Below are positions 1 to 6,114 of a DNA stretch of 7,988 nt, in pieces. The position numbers and the translations under genes are program-made. Numbering within the stretch: position 1 is the stretch's first letter; each line of letters starts with the position of its first letter. Origin of the DNA: Verrucomicrobiota bacterium (lineage in GTDB: Bacteria > Verrucomicrobiota > Verrucomicrobiia > Limisphaerales > UBA8199); the NCBI GenBank assembly GCA_026397855.1, contig JAPLUA010000305.1, positions 1 through 7,988 of the forward strand. The letters run 5' to 3'. The notes beneath the pieces are model-generated. The model saw only the letters and a program-made list of their open reading frames with translations, ran no database searches and was not told where the DNA came from.

Positions 1-809
1 CGGCTCGGCAGTTGCCAGCCCGCGTCCAGCTGAATCACCCTCCAGCCGTAGCCCACCAGCCCATTGGTATAGAGCATGTCGGAAAGCATCTGAACGATCG
101 GCTGATTGGCCCCGGCGTAACTGGGCCACGTGCAAATCCCCATGGGCGGCGTCGGCGCCACCGCCGCCACCGAAAGACTCCCCATCGGCTGAATCGCGCT
201 CACGGGGACATTAGTGATCATCCCCAAATTACTCAGCACCCCGGCCGGCAGATTGGCCAGCGGCACCGTGCCGACCAGGCGGGCAGCGTTGTAGTTGCTG
301 CTCCCGGAAACATCCGACGCCACCGGCACAATCACCGTGCCCGCCAGATTCGCCGCATTCAGGTTGGTGATGCCCGCCCCATTGGCGGTGATCAGGGCTC
401 CCGGGGCAACGTTGCCGGCTGTGTTGGCAAACCCGGCGTAGGGCGCCGCTGTGATCGCCTGGCGCGGGCTCAGCGCCGCATAGGCGCCGGGGCTGCCCTG
501 GGTTCGCACTCCGATTTCCAGCCAGCGGGGCGAGCCATCGAATGCCCCGCTGCCAAAATCCAGCACGACGACGAACAGCCCGTTGCTCACCGGCACCGGG
601 GCGTTCGTGAGGGCCGCGCCGATGCGGCTGCCTCCGCTCAGGGCATCAGTCAGGGTGAACTGTAAATCGTAGCTTCCGTTGGCCGGCTGCCCGCCGGACA
701 GCAACCGCCCCTGGTAAGTGAACGCCGTGCCCTGGGCATGAAGGGGCAAGGGGAGCGCGCAGCGCAAGAGCAGCAGACACAAAACCGCCGGATAGAATCG
801 TCGCTTCAT
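1..809 (-). CDS. Exported GH27-like alpha-galactosidase-family protein, 3' end outside window
   Basis: The frame opens at ATG 809 and stays open to the left edge (269 codons). Residues 1-25 form a signal peptide: basic MKRR, a leucine-rich core, and a likely cut after LHA25. Residues 28-115 are the verrucomicrobial 'FTYQGRL...YDLQFTL' domain, ending near DGSPRWLEIGVRTQG. Residues 125-210 are a Gly/Asn/Ala/Leu-rich linker with repeats such as ITNLNAANLAGTV, probably an extended or solenoid spacer. From residue 220, TPPMG...TW, then NGLVGYGW and QLDAGW (261-265) match the first strands of a GH27 (beta/alpha)8 barrel, which normally reads TPPMGWNSW...GY..INIDDGW. The second Asp of the substrate-binding DD pair is Ala263 here. 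The catalytic nucleophile and acid lie beyond the edge. The protein is likely secreted and may cleave alpha-galactosides, but this is inferred. It lies 40 bp downstream of uvrC on the same strand, with no clear Shine-Dalgarno. Confidence 0.72.
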   Translation of the reverse strand, partial: MKRRFYPAVLCLLLLRCALPLPLHAQGTAFTYQGRLLSGGQPANGSYDLQFTLTDALSGGSRIGAALTNAPVPVSNGLFVVVLDFGSGAFDGSPRWLEIGVRTQGSPGAYAALSPRQAITAAPYAGFANTAGNVAPGALITANGAGITNLNAANLAGTVIVPVASDVSGSSNYNAARLVGTVPLANLPAGVLSNLGMITNVPVSAIQPMGSLSVAAVAPTPPMGICTWPSYAGANQPIVQMLSDMLYTNGLVGYGWRVIQLDAGWQLPS

Positions 810-849
810 AGAAGGCTAGCGGAATACTCGGTCAGGAGCGGGCCGGGAG

Positions 850-2490
850 TCAAGGCGGCGCGGTTCCTGCGCCCGCGCGCGCCTCCAGGAACACTTTCAG
901 CTCTGCCGCCGCCTTGCCGCCAAAACCGGGCACGGCTGCAAGCTGCTCGACGCTCGCCAGCCGCATGCGCTGGATCGAGCCGAACTTGCGCAGCAGCGCC
1001 GCCTTCCGCCGGTCCCCGATGTTCGGGAACTCGTCGAGAATGCTCTCCGAGATCTTGCGCAGCCGGAGCTGGGCGTTGTAGCTGTTGGCGAAGCGGTGGG
1101 ACTCATCCCGTACGCGCTGCAGGAGTTTCAGCGCGCCGCTCTCATGCGACAGCCGCAGCGGCTCTTTCTCCCCCGGCCGGTAAATCTCCTCGAACTCCTT
1201 CGCCAGCCCGATCGTAGGGACATGGCCCAGCCCCAGCTTCTCCAGCTCCGCGCAAGCGGCGCCGAGCTGGCCTTTGCCGCCGTCAATGAGGATCAGGTCG
1301 GGGAGTGGGGGGGGCGTGATTCGTGATGCGTGATTCGTGATGGGGGAGGCGGCAGCGGTCTCAGGTCGTGCGGTTTTCTGCGGCTCTTCATGCGCCTCCG
1401 GCTTCCGGCCCTCGTCCTCCCCTCGGATTTCGGATTTCGGCCTTCGGATTTCCGCCTGCTCCTTGAGCAGGCGGCAGTATCGCCTCCGCACGACCTCGGC
1501 CACCGACGCAAAATCATCCTGCCCCTGCACCGTCTTGATCCTGAATCGGCGATAATTTGCGCGGTCGGGCCGGCCGTTGCGGAAGCTGACCAGCGACGCC
1601 ACCTTGAACGTCCCGCTGATGTTTGAGATGTCGAATCCCTCGATGCGCTGGGGCGGTGCGGGCAGGTTGAGCGCCTCCGCCAGCCCGGCCAGGTCCTTTT
1701 CCGGGTCCATGGCCTGCGGCAGGCTGTAGGGCACTCGATCGAACCGGCCCAGCTTGCGGGTCGTGCTCCGCAGGTCGGCCAGAAGGTCCCGCAGCTCCGC
1801 CGCCCGCTCGTATTCCTGGGCCGCGGAAGCTTTCTTCATCTCGGCCTCCAGTTGCTCCTTCATTTCGGCGCACTGGCCATCGAGAAAATCGCAGGCGGCC
1901 TTGACCTGCCCCAGGTATTCCTCGCGCGGTATGTTCCCGATGCAGGGTGCCGTGCAGTACTTCAGGTGCCCATACAGGCAATGTTTGTAATCCCGCTCGG
2001 CCGGTGTCAGCGGGCGGCACCCGCGCAGGTGGTATTGGCGGCGCACCAGCGCCAGCGTGCTGCGCAGCGCGCCCGAGTTGGGGAAGGGCCCGAAATAGCG
2101 CGCGCCATCGTCCTGCCTGACGCGCGTGAGGGTGAAGCGGGGGATCGGGTCGTTCAGGTTCACCTTGAGCAGCAGGAACTGCTTGTCGTCCCGGAAGCTG
2201 ACGTTGTAGCGCGGGTGGAACTCCTTGATCAGCTTGCCTTCCAGCAGCAGCGCCTCGGGCTCGCTGCGCACGACGTGGAAGTCGAGGTCGTGGATGGCGT
2301 CGGTCAGCGCCTTGAACTTCAGGTCCCAGCCCATGCGCCGGGAGGGCTGGAAATACTGGCTCACCCGCTTGCGCAGGTCCCGCGCCTTGCCGACATAGAT
2401 CACCGTCCCGAAGCGGTCGCGCATCAGGTAGATGCCCGGCTTGTGGGGCAGCGTGCCCAGCTTCTTGCGGATTTGGTCGGCTACGGTCAT
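850..2490 (-). CDS. uvrC: UvrABC excinuclease subunit C with repeat-derived insertion
   Basis: UvrC makes both incisions around a bulky DNA lesion in nucleotide excision repair. This copy has 546 residues; E. coli UvrC has about 610. The GIY-YIG nuclease spans about 15-98, with GIYLM (19-23), VIYVGKA (30-36), R42, an EALLLE motif (79-84) and N96. Four cysteines (158, 171, 179, 183) match the spacing of the Fe-S ligands reported in E. coli UvrC. The UvrB-binding UVR helices lie at about 208-242. The RNase H-like nuclease keeps FDISN (D287), LIDGGKGQ (D403) and DESHRFA (H465). Helix-hairpin-helix repeats occupy 486-536. Residues about 346-394 are extra: ordinary UvrC proteins pass from the RRRY helix almost directly to DxILIDGG, but here heptanucleotide-encoded sequence (RRPKSEIR, ITNHASRIT) intervenes. 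All core residues survive, so it is probably functional. The ATG start at 2490 has no clear Shine-Dalgarno. gmhA diverges 97 bp away. Confidence 0.96.
   Translation of the reverse strand: MTVADQIRKKLGTLPHKPGIYLMRDRFGTVIYVGKARDLRKRVSQYFQPSRRMGWDLKFKALTDAIHDLDFHVVRSEPEALLLEGKLIKEFHPRYNVSFRDDKQFLLLKVNLNDPIPRFTLTRVRQDDGARYFGPFPNSGALRSTLALVRRQYHLRGCRPLTPAERDYKHCLYGHLKYCTAPCIGNIPREEYLGQVKAACDFLDGQCAEMKEQLEAEMKKASAAQEYERAAELRDLLADLRSTTRKLGRFDRVPYSLPQAMDPEKDLAGLAEALNLPAPPQRIEGFDISNISGTFKVASLVSFRNGRPDRANYRRFRIKTVQGQDDFASVAEVVRRRYCRLLKEQAEIRRPKSEIRGEDEGRKPEAHEEPQKTARPETAAASPITNHASRITPPPLPDLILIDGGKGQLGAACAELEKLGLGHVPTIGLAKEFEEIYRPGEKEPLRLSHESGALKLLQRVRDESHRFANSYNAQLRLRKISESILDEFPNIGDRRKAALLRKFGSIQRMRLASVEQLAAVPGFGGKAAAELKVFLEARAGAGTAPP
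1315..1342 (-). repeat. CATCACG heptanucleotide array in uvrC (4 units)
   Basis: Read on the uvrC sense strand, 28 nt make exactly four 7-nt units alternating CATCACG and AATCACG. They encode NHASRIT-type residues at about 386-392. A run of eight C on the sense strand (plus-strand G at 1307-1314) follows directly. The array is inside the coding frame of the RNase H-like domain insertion. Confidence 0.9.
1422..1453 (-). repeat. CCGAAAT heptanucleotide array in uvrC (about 4 units)
   Basis: On the uvrC sense strand this reads as a degenerate GAAAT start, one CCGAAGG, two perfect CCGAAAT and a diverging CCGAGGG. It encodes the AEIRRPKSEIRG stretch at about 346-357. A unit order of CCGAAGG followed by CCGAAA-type units also occurs in the array at 6616-6675. 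Confidence 0.88.
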
Positions 2491-2547
2491 GCCGGTTTCA
2501 GCCTACAGCACAACCCGCCCTTTCTCGAAGCCGAACTTCTCTGCAAA

Positions 2548-2561
2548 TTCAATTTTCAATT
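2548..2561 (+). repeat. TTCAATT heptanucleotide tandem pair, intergenic
   Basis: Two perfect TTCAATT units lie in tandem in the 97-bp gap between the divergent uvrC and gmhA starts, an AT-rich island in GC-rich sequence. With only two units chance is possible, but the 7-nt period matches the arrays inside uvrC and the TPR gene. It may also overlap promoter sequence; I could not make a convincing -35/-10 pair there. Confidence 0.45.
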
Positions 2562-2587
2562 CCCGGCTCCCTGTCTATCCTGCCCGC

Positions 2588-3154
2588 ATGATGCTGCTAG
2601 AACAAACGATTGAGGAATCAGTTGCCGTGACTCGCGCCCTGGGCTCGTTCGAGAAGCCCTTGAGCCGGGCCGTCAAGATGGTCGTGAGCTGCCTCACCGG
2701 CGGCCACAAACTGCTCATTTGCGGCAATGGCGGCAGCGCCTCCGATGCCACCCACATGGCCACCGAGTTCCTCTGCCGCTACCGCGACGATCGCCGGCCT
2801 TACGCCGCCATCTCTCTGACCGCCAACGGCGAATTCATGACCGCCGTCTGCAACGATTACCACTCCGACGAGATTTTCGCCCGGCAGGTCTGGGGCCTCG
2901 GGCAAAAGGGCGACCTGCTCATCGCCTTCACCACCAGCGGCAAGTCCCGCAACATCCTGCGCGCGCTCGAAGAGGCCAACCGCAAGAAGATGAAGAGCAT
3001 CTGCTTCCTGGGCCGCGACGGCGGCTTCACCAAGGGCATCGCCACGCTCGATCTGCTCGCCCCGGGCAAGGCAACCGCCCGTATCCAGGAGGCCCAGACC
3101 CTCCTCTTCCACGTCCTCTGCGAGGCCGCCGATCTGGAGCTGCCGAAGCAGTAG
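2588..3154 (+). CDS. gmhA: Phosphoheptose isomerase (SIS domain), GmhA type
   Basis: GmhA converts sedoheptulose 7-phosphate to D-glycero-D-manno-heptose 7-phosphate in the cytosol, the first step of heptose synthesis for LPS core or surface glycans. The 188-residue protein is close to the family's usual 190-200. The SIS fold shows KLLICGNGGSASDATHMATEF (41-61), with D53 and E60 at the family's active-site positions. GDLLIAFTTSGKS (108-120) is the phosphate-binding loop, and GRDGG is at 142-146. The C-terminal ARIQEAQTLLFHVL (164-177) supplies Q167 and the conserved His (H175). The ATG at 2588 places the N-terminal helix correctly; an in-frame start at 2432 would run into uvrC. A second ATG at 2591 is equally possible. 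No Shine-Dalgarno is visible. A DiaA-like or other SIS protein is the main alternative, but the RIQE...H ending favours GmhA. Confidence 0.85.
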   Translation: MMLLEQTIEESVAVTRALGSFEKPLSRAVKMVVSCLTGGHKLLICGNGGSASDATHMATEFLCRYRDDRRPYAAISLTANGEFMTAVCNDYHSDEIFARQVWGLGQKGDLLIAFTTSGKSRNILRALEEANRKKMKSICFLGRDGGFTKGIATLDLLAPGKATARIQEAQTLLFHVLCEAADLELPKQ

Positions 3155-3167
3155 CTGTTCCCCGCCC

Positions 3168-3228
3168 GCCGGGTCAGGGGACCCGGCCTGCACGAATACC
3201 ACGTTGCAGGCCCGGTGCCCTCACCGGG
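3168..3228. repeat. REP/BIME-like pair of inverted hairpins, possible bidirectional terminator
   Basis: Hairpin 1 pairs 3168-3175 with 3180-3187 (8 bp, loop AGGG). Hairpin 2 pairs 3211-3217 with 3222-3228 (7 bp, loop CCCT). The 24-nt half 3169-3192 is an inverted copy of 3205-3228 with 20 of 24 matches, around a 12-nt centre (3193-3204). The four differences are two compensated base pairs, so both stems stay perfect. The halves can also pair with each other through GGCCTGCA (3185-3192) and TGCAGGCC (3205-3212). The element fills most of the gap between the convergent gmhA and symporter genes. No U-tract follows, so it is not a classical intrinsic terminator. Confidence 0.85.
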
Positions 3229-3265
3229 GCGGCCGCGCCATTTCCACGGGACAGGAGTTCTGAGG

Positions 3266-4870
3266 CTACGGCATTTCCGACCCCGGCATGGAAACGGACG
3301 CCGCGGATCGCGGTTCGGGCGCCACCCGGCGCACCAACCCGGCGGTCAGGAGGGTGATAGCGGCGCCGATGAGGGTGTACCAGGGCCAGAAGATTTCGGC
3401 GCCCACGAACCGCATCCAGAGGGCTTTGGTGCATTCGAGCCTGGGCAGGAGCTGAATGGCGATCATCACAACCAGGGAGGCGACCATGCCGGTGATCACG
3501 GGGAAGCTGCGACCCTTTTTCCAGAACACCGCCAAGGCCAGGCCCCCGACCAGCGCCCCGCTCGTCAGGCCGCGCAAGGCAAAGGCAGCGTTCAACACGA
3601 AGGCAACCTGCCGACTCAGGTAGGCCGTCAGGATCAGGGCCACCGCCCACGCAATGGTCGAGACTTTGCTGAAGCGCAGGAAGAAGCTCTCGCTGCGCCC
3701 GGGAAGGACGTGCTTCACGAAGTCCATCGTCGAGACCGAGGCCAGGGATGTGAGCGCGGAACTGACTGAAGACATCGCGGCGGAGAGAATGGCGACGATC
3801 AGGAAGCCCTTCAGCAGGTGCGGCACTTCGGTCATCATGAAGATGGGGAAGATGAAGTCGTTGGCGGTAATGCCCGAGCCGGGCCGGGTTTCGGGCAGCG
3901 GAATGCGGAAAGGATGGCCCTGGTAGAACACCCAGAGCATCGCGCCGACCAGCAGGAAGATGAAGAAGAGCGGGAAGATCACAATGGCGCTCAGAGCCAG
4001 GGCCTTGCGGCCGTCGGCAACCGATTTGCAGGCCAGCACCCTTTGGACGATCAACTGCTCGGCGCCATGGGACGACAGCACCAGCACCGTGCCGCCGATG
4101 ACGCCCATCCAGATGTTGAAAGGCTTGTCGAGCAGGAACCCGGCCAGGGAGACGCCCGGCGGAGGGGTGGCGTTGAGCCAGTGGAGCTTGCCGGCCGCGG
4201 TCGCTTTCGAGAATACCGCGCCGATGCCGCCGTCCACGAGGGTGGGGATGTAATAGAGGGCGAAAACCCCTCCCAGCAGGAACAGCCCGAATTGCACGGC
4301 ATCGGTCCAGATGACAGCCTTGACGCCGCCGACGTAGGTGTAGAGGAGGGAGAGAACCACAAACAAGAGAATGGCCCCAAGGATGGGGTCGCCGGTGCCG
4401 AAGCCGAGGAGCTTATCGCCGAGCATCAGCTTCACGGGGATGCTGGCCACATAGACCCGGACGCCGGCGGCGAGCGTTTCGCTGATGAGGAAGAAGGCGC
4501 CGGCGGTCTGGCGGGCTGCCGGGCCGAAGGTGTTGGCGAACAGCTGGTAGGGGGAGTAGATCTCGCCCTTGAAGTAATGGGGGACGAGAACGATGGCCAG
4601 GATGATGCGGGCGATGACGTAGCCGATGATCATCTGGAGGAAGGCGATGTTGCCGCCGTAGGCCATCGCCGGCACCCCGATGATCGTCAGCGCGCTGGTT
4701 TCGGCGGCGACGATGGACAGGCCGATGCCCCACCAGGGGACATTCTTGCTGCCAAGAAAGTAGTCGCGCGTGTTGTGCTGGTCTTTGCCAAACCACAACC
4801 CGAGCCCGATAATGCCCATCAGGTAAACGAGGATGATGGTCCAGTCGCCCGCGTTGAAGTAGCTGTTCAT
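3266..4870 (-). CDS. Sodium:solute symporter (SSS/SLC5 family)
   Basis: This is an inner-membrane transporter of 534 residues that should couple Na+ influx to uptake of a solute. About 13 hydrophobic segments are visible, from the first helix at 11-27 to the last near 496-514. Family motifs are present: RDYFLGSKNVPWWGIGLS (35-52), YTYVGGVKAVIWTDAVQ (177-193), EQLIVQRVLACKS (271-283), and the Na+-site helix AAMSSVSSALTSLASVSTMDF (364-384) with its serines. The N-terminus begins before the first helix, as in other family members. The start is placed at ATG 4870, eight bases after a GGGGG that could pair with 16S rRNA; an in-frame TTG at 4885 is less likely. The substrate cannot be read from sequence: sugars, sialic acid, amino acids and carboxylates are all possible. 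It is convergent with gmhA and transcribed away from the pseudopilin. Confidence 0.93.
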   Translation of the reverse strand: MNSYFNAGDWTIILVYLMGIIGLGLWFGKDQHNTRDYFLGSKNVPWWGIGLSIVAAETSALTIIGVPAMAYGGNIAFLQMIIGYVIARIILAIVLVPHYFKGEIYSPYQLFANTFGPAARQTAGAFFLISETLAAGVRVYVASIPVKLMLGDKLLGFGTGDPILGAILLFVVLSLLYTYVGGVKAVIWTDAVQFGLFLLGGVFALYYIPTLVDGGIGAVFSKATAAGKLHWLNATPPPGVSLAGFLLDKPFNIWMGVIGGTVLVLSSHGAEQLIVQRVLACKSVADGRKALALSAIVIFPLFFIFLLVGAMLWVFYQGHPFRIPLPETRPGSGITANDFIFPIFMMTEVPHLLKGFLIVAILSAAMSSVSSALTSLASVSTMDFVKHVLPGRSESFFLRFSKVSTIAWAVALILTAYLSRQVAFVLNAAFALRGLTSGALVGGLALAVFWKKGRSFPVITGMVASLVVMIAIQLLPRLECTKALWMRFVGAEIFWPWYTLIGAAITLLTAGLVRRVAPEPRSAASVSMPGSEMP

Positions 4871-4878
4871 CACAAAAG

Positions 4879-4895
4879 CCCCCAATTACTGGGGG
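4879..4895 (-). promoter_or_regulatory. Hairpin over the symporter ribosome-binding region
   Basis: In the symporter mRNA, CCCCCA and TGGGGG form a 6-bp stem with a 5-nt loop. The 3' arm carries the GGGGG that is the only Shine-Dalgarno-like sequence before ATG 4870, eight bases away. Folding would hide it, so translation could depend on this stem. It is short, and such pairing may be chance in GC-rich DNA. Confidence 0.35.
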
Positions 4896-4984
4896 AGCGG
4901 CGAAGCAATGACCAGAAAATTCGTGCCGCTACCGGGCCGGTGGGCGCAACTCGCGGTTTCCGACAACAGCGCCAGAACGCGACA

Positions 4985-5034
4985 GGAGCGCGCGGACATT
5001 CTTGTCTGCCTCGCCGGCAGAATGCGGGCGCTCC
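4985..5034. repeat. Imperfect palindrome, likely dispersed intergenic repeat
   Basis: Outer arms GGAGCGC (4985-4991) and GCGCTCC (5028-5034) pair fully. Inner arms CATTCT (4997-5002) and AGAATG (5019-5024) pair fully, separated from the outer stem by an asymmetric internal loop. A GCC/GGC pairing (5008-5010 with 5016-5018) tightens the tip. The sequence has no coding role. Its minus-strand translation (SARILPARQTRMSAR) resembles junk peptides I recall from verrucomicrobial gene calls, suggesting a dispersed element; that is recollection, not a search. Confidence 0.6.
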
Positions 5035-5186
5035 GCGGGCTTGGCTGACCGCCCTGCGACGGCCGGAGTATGTCTATTGTCCACGAATTGGTTTGCTGAG
5101 GGCGAGTGGTTGTAAGATGCTGCGGCAACACCATTGGCAGTGAAGCTGTGCGCAGCCAGGTCGGAATGCCGGTTAACCAAGCCAGA

Positions 5187-5351
5187 ATGAACACGAAATT
5201 GCCTACCGTTGCCCGGATCACCCGCCGGTCTGCTCGCGGGTTCACCCTCATCGAACTATTGGTTGTTATCGCGATCATCGCGATCCTGGCAGCGCTGCTG
5301 CTGCCGGCTCTCGGTCGGGCCAAGCTGAAGGCTCAGGGGTTCAGTGCATGA
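5187..5351 (+). CDS. Pseudopilin N-terminal fragment (prepilin cleavage/methylation domain)
   Basis: This 54-residue frame carries the type IV prepilin / type II secretion N-terminus. A basic leader, MNTKLPTVARITRRSARG, ends in Gly18, the prepilin peptidase site. It is followed by F19 TLIELLVVIAIIAIL with Glu at mature position 5, and then ALLLPALGRAKLKAQG. Normal family members run on for 200-300 residues; this frame stops at TGA 5349-5351. The missing body continues in the overlapping -1 frame from 5348, so the two are halves of one gene broken by a single-base loss near 5343-5345. With one base restored the join reads FSC-MNN, as expected for the family. ATG 5187 was chosen because MNTK-type leaders are common in these proteins; ATG 5166 and GTG 5106 are in frame but give long leaders. 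No strong Shine-Dalgarno is visible. Confidence 0.85.
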   Translation: MNTKLPTVARITRRSARGFTLIELLVVIAIIAILAALLLPALGRAKLKAQGFSA

Positions 5352-6076
5352 ACAACCACCGCCAGCTTGCCATCGCCTGGCGCATGTACACCGAGGACAA
5401 CCTGGATCGGTTGCTCTACGCCAGTGCGGACGTGTATAACCTCAGGACCTACCATGTCACCTGGGATGCCACCTGGTGCACGGGCAAGATGGATTTCAAC
5501 ACGGGCAATCCCTCCAATTGGGACCCGAGCGTTGACATTTATAAGAGCCCCATGTGGCCTTACTGCGGCAAGAATCTGTCAATCTGGCGGTGTCCGGCCG
5601 ACCGGTCATCGCTCAACATCGGGGGGCAGATGAAGCCGAGAATACGCACCATGGCCATGAACGCGTACCTGGGGGGCTTCGGTGGCCTGGCGATCACCAC
5701 GGGAAACATGCCCGCCTACACGCTCTACCGGAAGTATTCCGACCTGAACCGGCCGGGCCCGGGCCAGATTTTTGTGTTTGTGGACGAGCGCGAGGATGCG
5801 ATTAACTGGGGCAATGCCATCGTGGACATGACCGGCTATTCTCCCAATATTCCCGCCGCCCGCCAGTTCCTGGATATCCCGGCCTCCTATCATGGCAGCT
5901 CGGGGGGATTTTCTTTCGCCGATGGCCATTCCGAGATTCACCGCTGGATTGATGGCAGCACTTGCAAGCCGATCAGGCCAGACGGAGTTATCTTCGACGG
6001 CCAGACACCAATCCCCAGCCCGGGCAACAGAGATATCCCATGGATGCAGGACAAAACGACGCGGCCCAAGCAATAG
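5348..6076 (+). CDS. H-X9-DG pseudopilin body, frameshifted from its N-terminus
   Basis: This 242-residue frame is the globular part of a verrucomicrobial/planctomycete-type pseudopilin. It starts with MNNHRQLAIAWRMYTEDN, the stretch that normally follows the pilin helix. It contains the usual WRCPADRS cysteine motif (80-87) and ends with the H-X9-DG signature: H182, nine residues, then D192-G193 in FSFADGHSE. In intact relatives the whole protein is a type II secretion or pilus-like surface component processed by prepilin peptidase. Alone, this half has no signal or membrane segment and would stay in the cytoplasm. Its ATG overlaps the stop of the upstream fragment (ATGA), and AGGGG lies eight bases before it, so coupled re-initiation is possible. 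Sequencing or assembly error is an equally good explanation for the split. Confidence 0.85.
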   Translation: MNNHRQLAIAWRMYTEDNLDRLLYASADVYNLRTYHVTWDATWCTGKMDFNTGNPSNWDPSVDIYKSPMWPYCGKNLSIWRCPADRSSLNIGGQMKPRIRTMAMNAYLGGFGGLAITTGNMPAYTLYRKYSDLNRPGPGQIFVFVDEREDAINWGNAIVDMTGYSPNIPAARQFLDIPASYHGSSGGFSFADGHSEIHRWIDGSTCKPIRPDGVIFDGQTPIPSPGNRDIPWMQDKTTRPKQ

Positions 6077-6114
6077 CCCGACGCCCCCGCTGCGCTGGCT
6101 AAAGCCGGAACTCC

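Larger units (their letters stand above)
4871..5186. other. Divergent intergenic region, no gene seen
   Basis: This 316-bp gap separates the symporter and pseudopilin starts, which point away from each other, so promoters for both should lie here. It holds a small hairpin at the symporter start (4879-4895) and an imperfect palindrome (4985-5034). A weak candidate promoter for the pseudopilin is TTGGTT at 5088-5093 with TGTAAG at 5111-5116, 17 bp apart, about 70 bp before the ATG. It matches the consensus poorly and is a guess. I see no RNA gene and no credible small ORF. Confidence 0.6.

Noticed and set aside
12..665. 217-codon plus-strand frame near the left edge
   Set aside because: It is antisense to the exported GH27-like gene, with His/Arg-rich composition and no recognisable motif.
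1315..1342. Short direct repeats as a CRISPR array
   Set aside because: Units are 7 nt and contiguous with no spacers, and they lie inside an open frame.
2432..2587. Upstream in-frame extension of gmhA
   Set aside because: It would overlap the first codons of uvrC and adds residues with no counterpart in the family, whose N-terminal helix starts at 2588 or 2591.
1852..2613. 253-codon plus-strand frame
   Set aside because: It is antisense to uvrC and then overlaps the gmhA start in another frame, with no domain.
5088..5116. Sigma-70-like promoter for the pseudopilin
   Set aside because: The spacing is 17 bp, but the boxes match only 3 of 6 and 4 of 6 consensus bases, too weak to call.
3818..5143. 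441-codon open frame on the plus strand
   Set aside because: It runs antisense to the symporter, whose family motifs are clear. Its acidic, Gly/His-rich translation shows no domain; it is an artefact of GC-rich third positions.
4886..5323. 145-codon minus-strand frame
   Set aside because: It crosses the palindrome and runs antisense to the pilin signal helix; the translation looks like repeat-derived junk.
5334..5352. Programmed -1 frameshift in the pseudopilin
   Set aside because: No X XXY YYZ slippery heptamer is in frame before the stop, and intact relatives are encoded in one frame. A simple one-base loss fits better.
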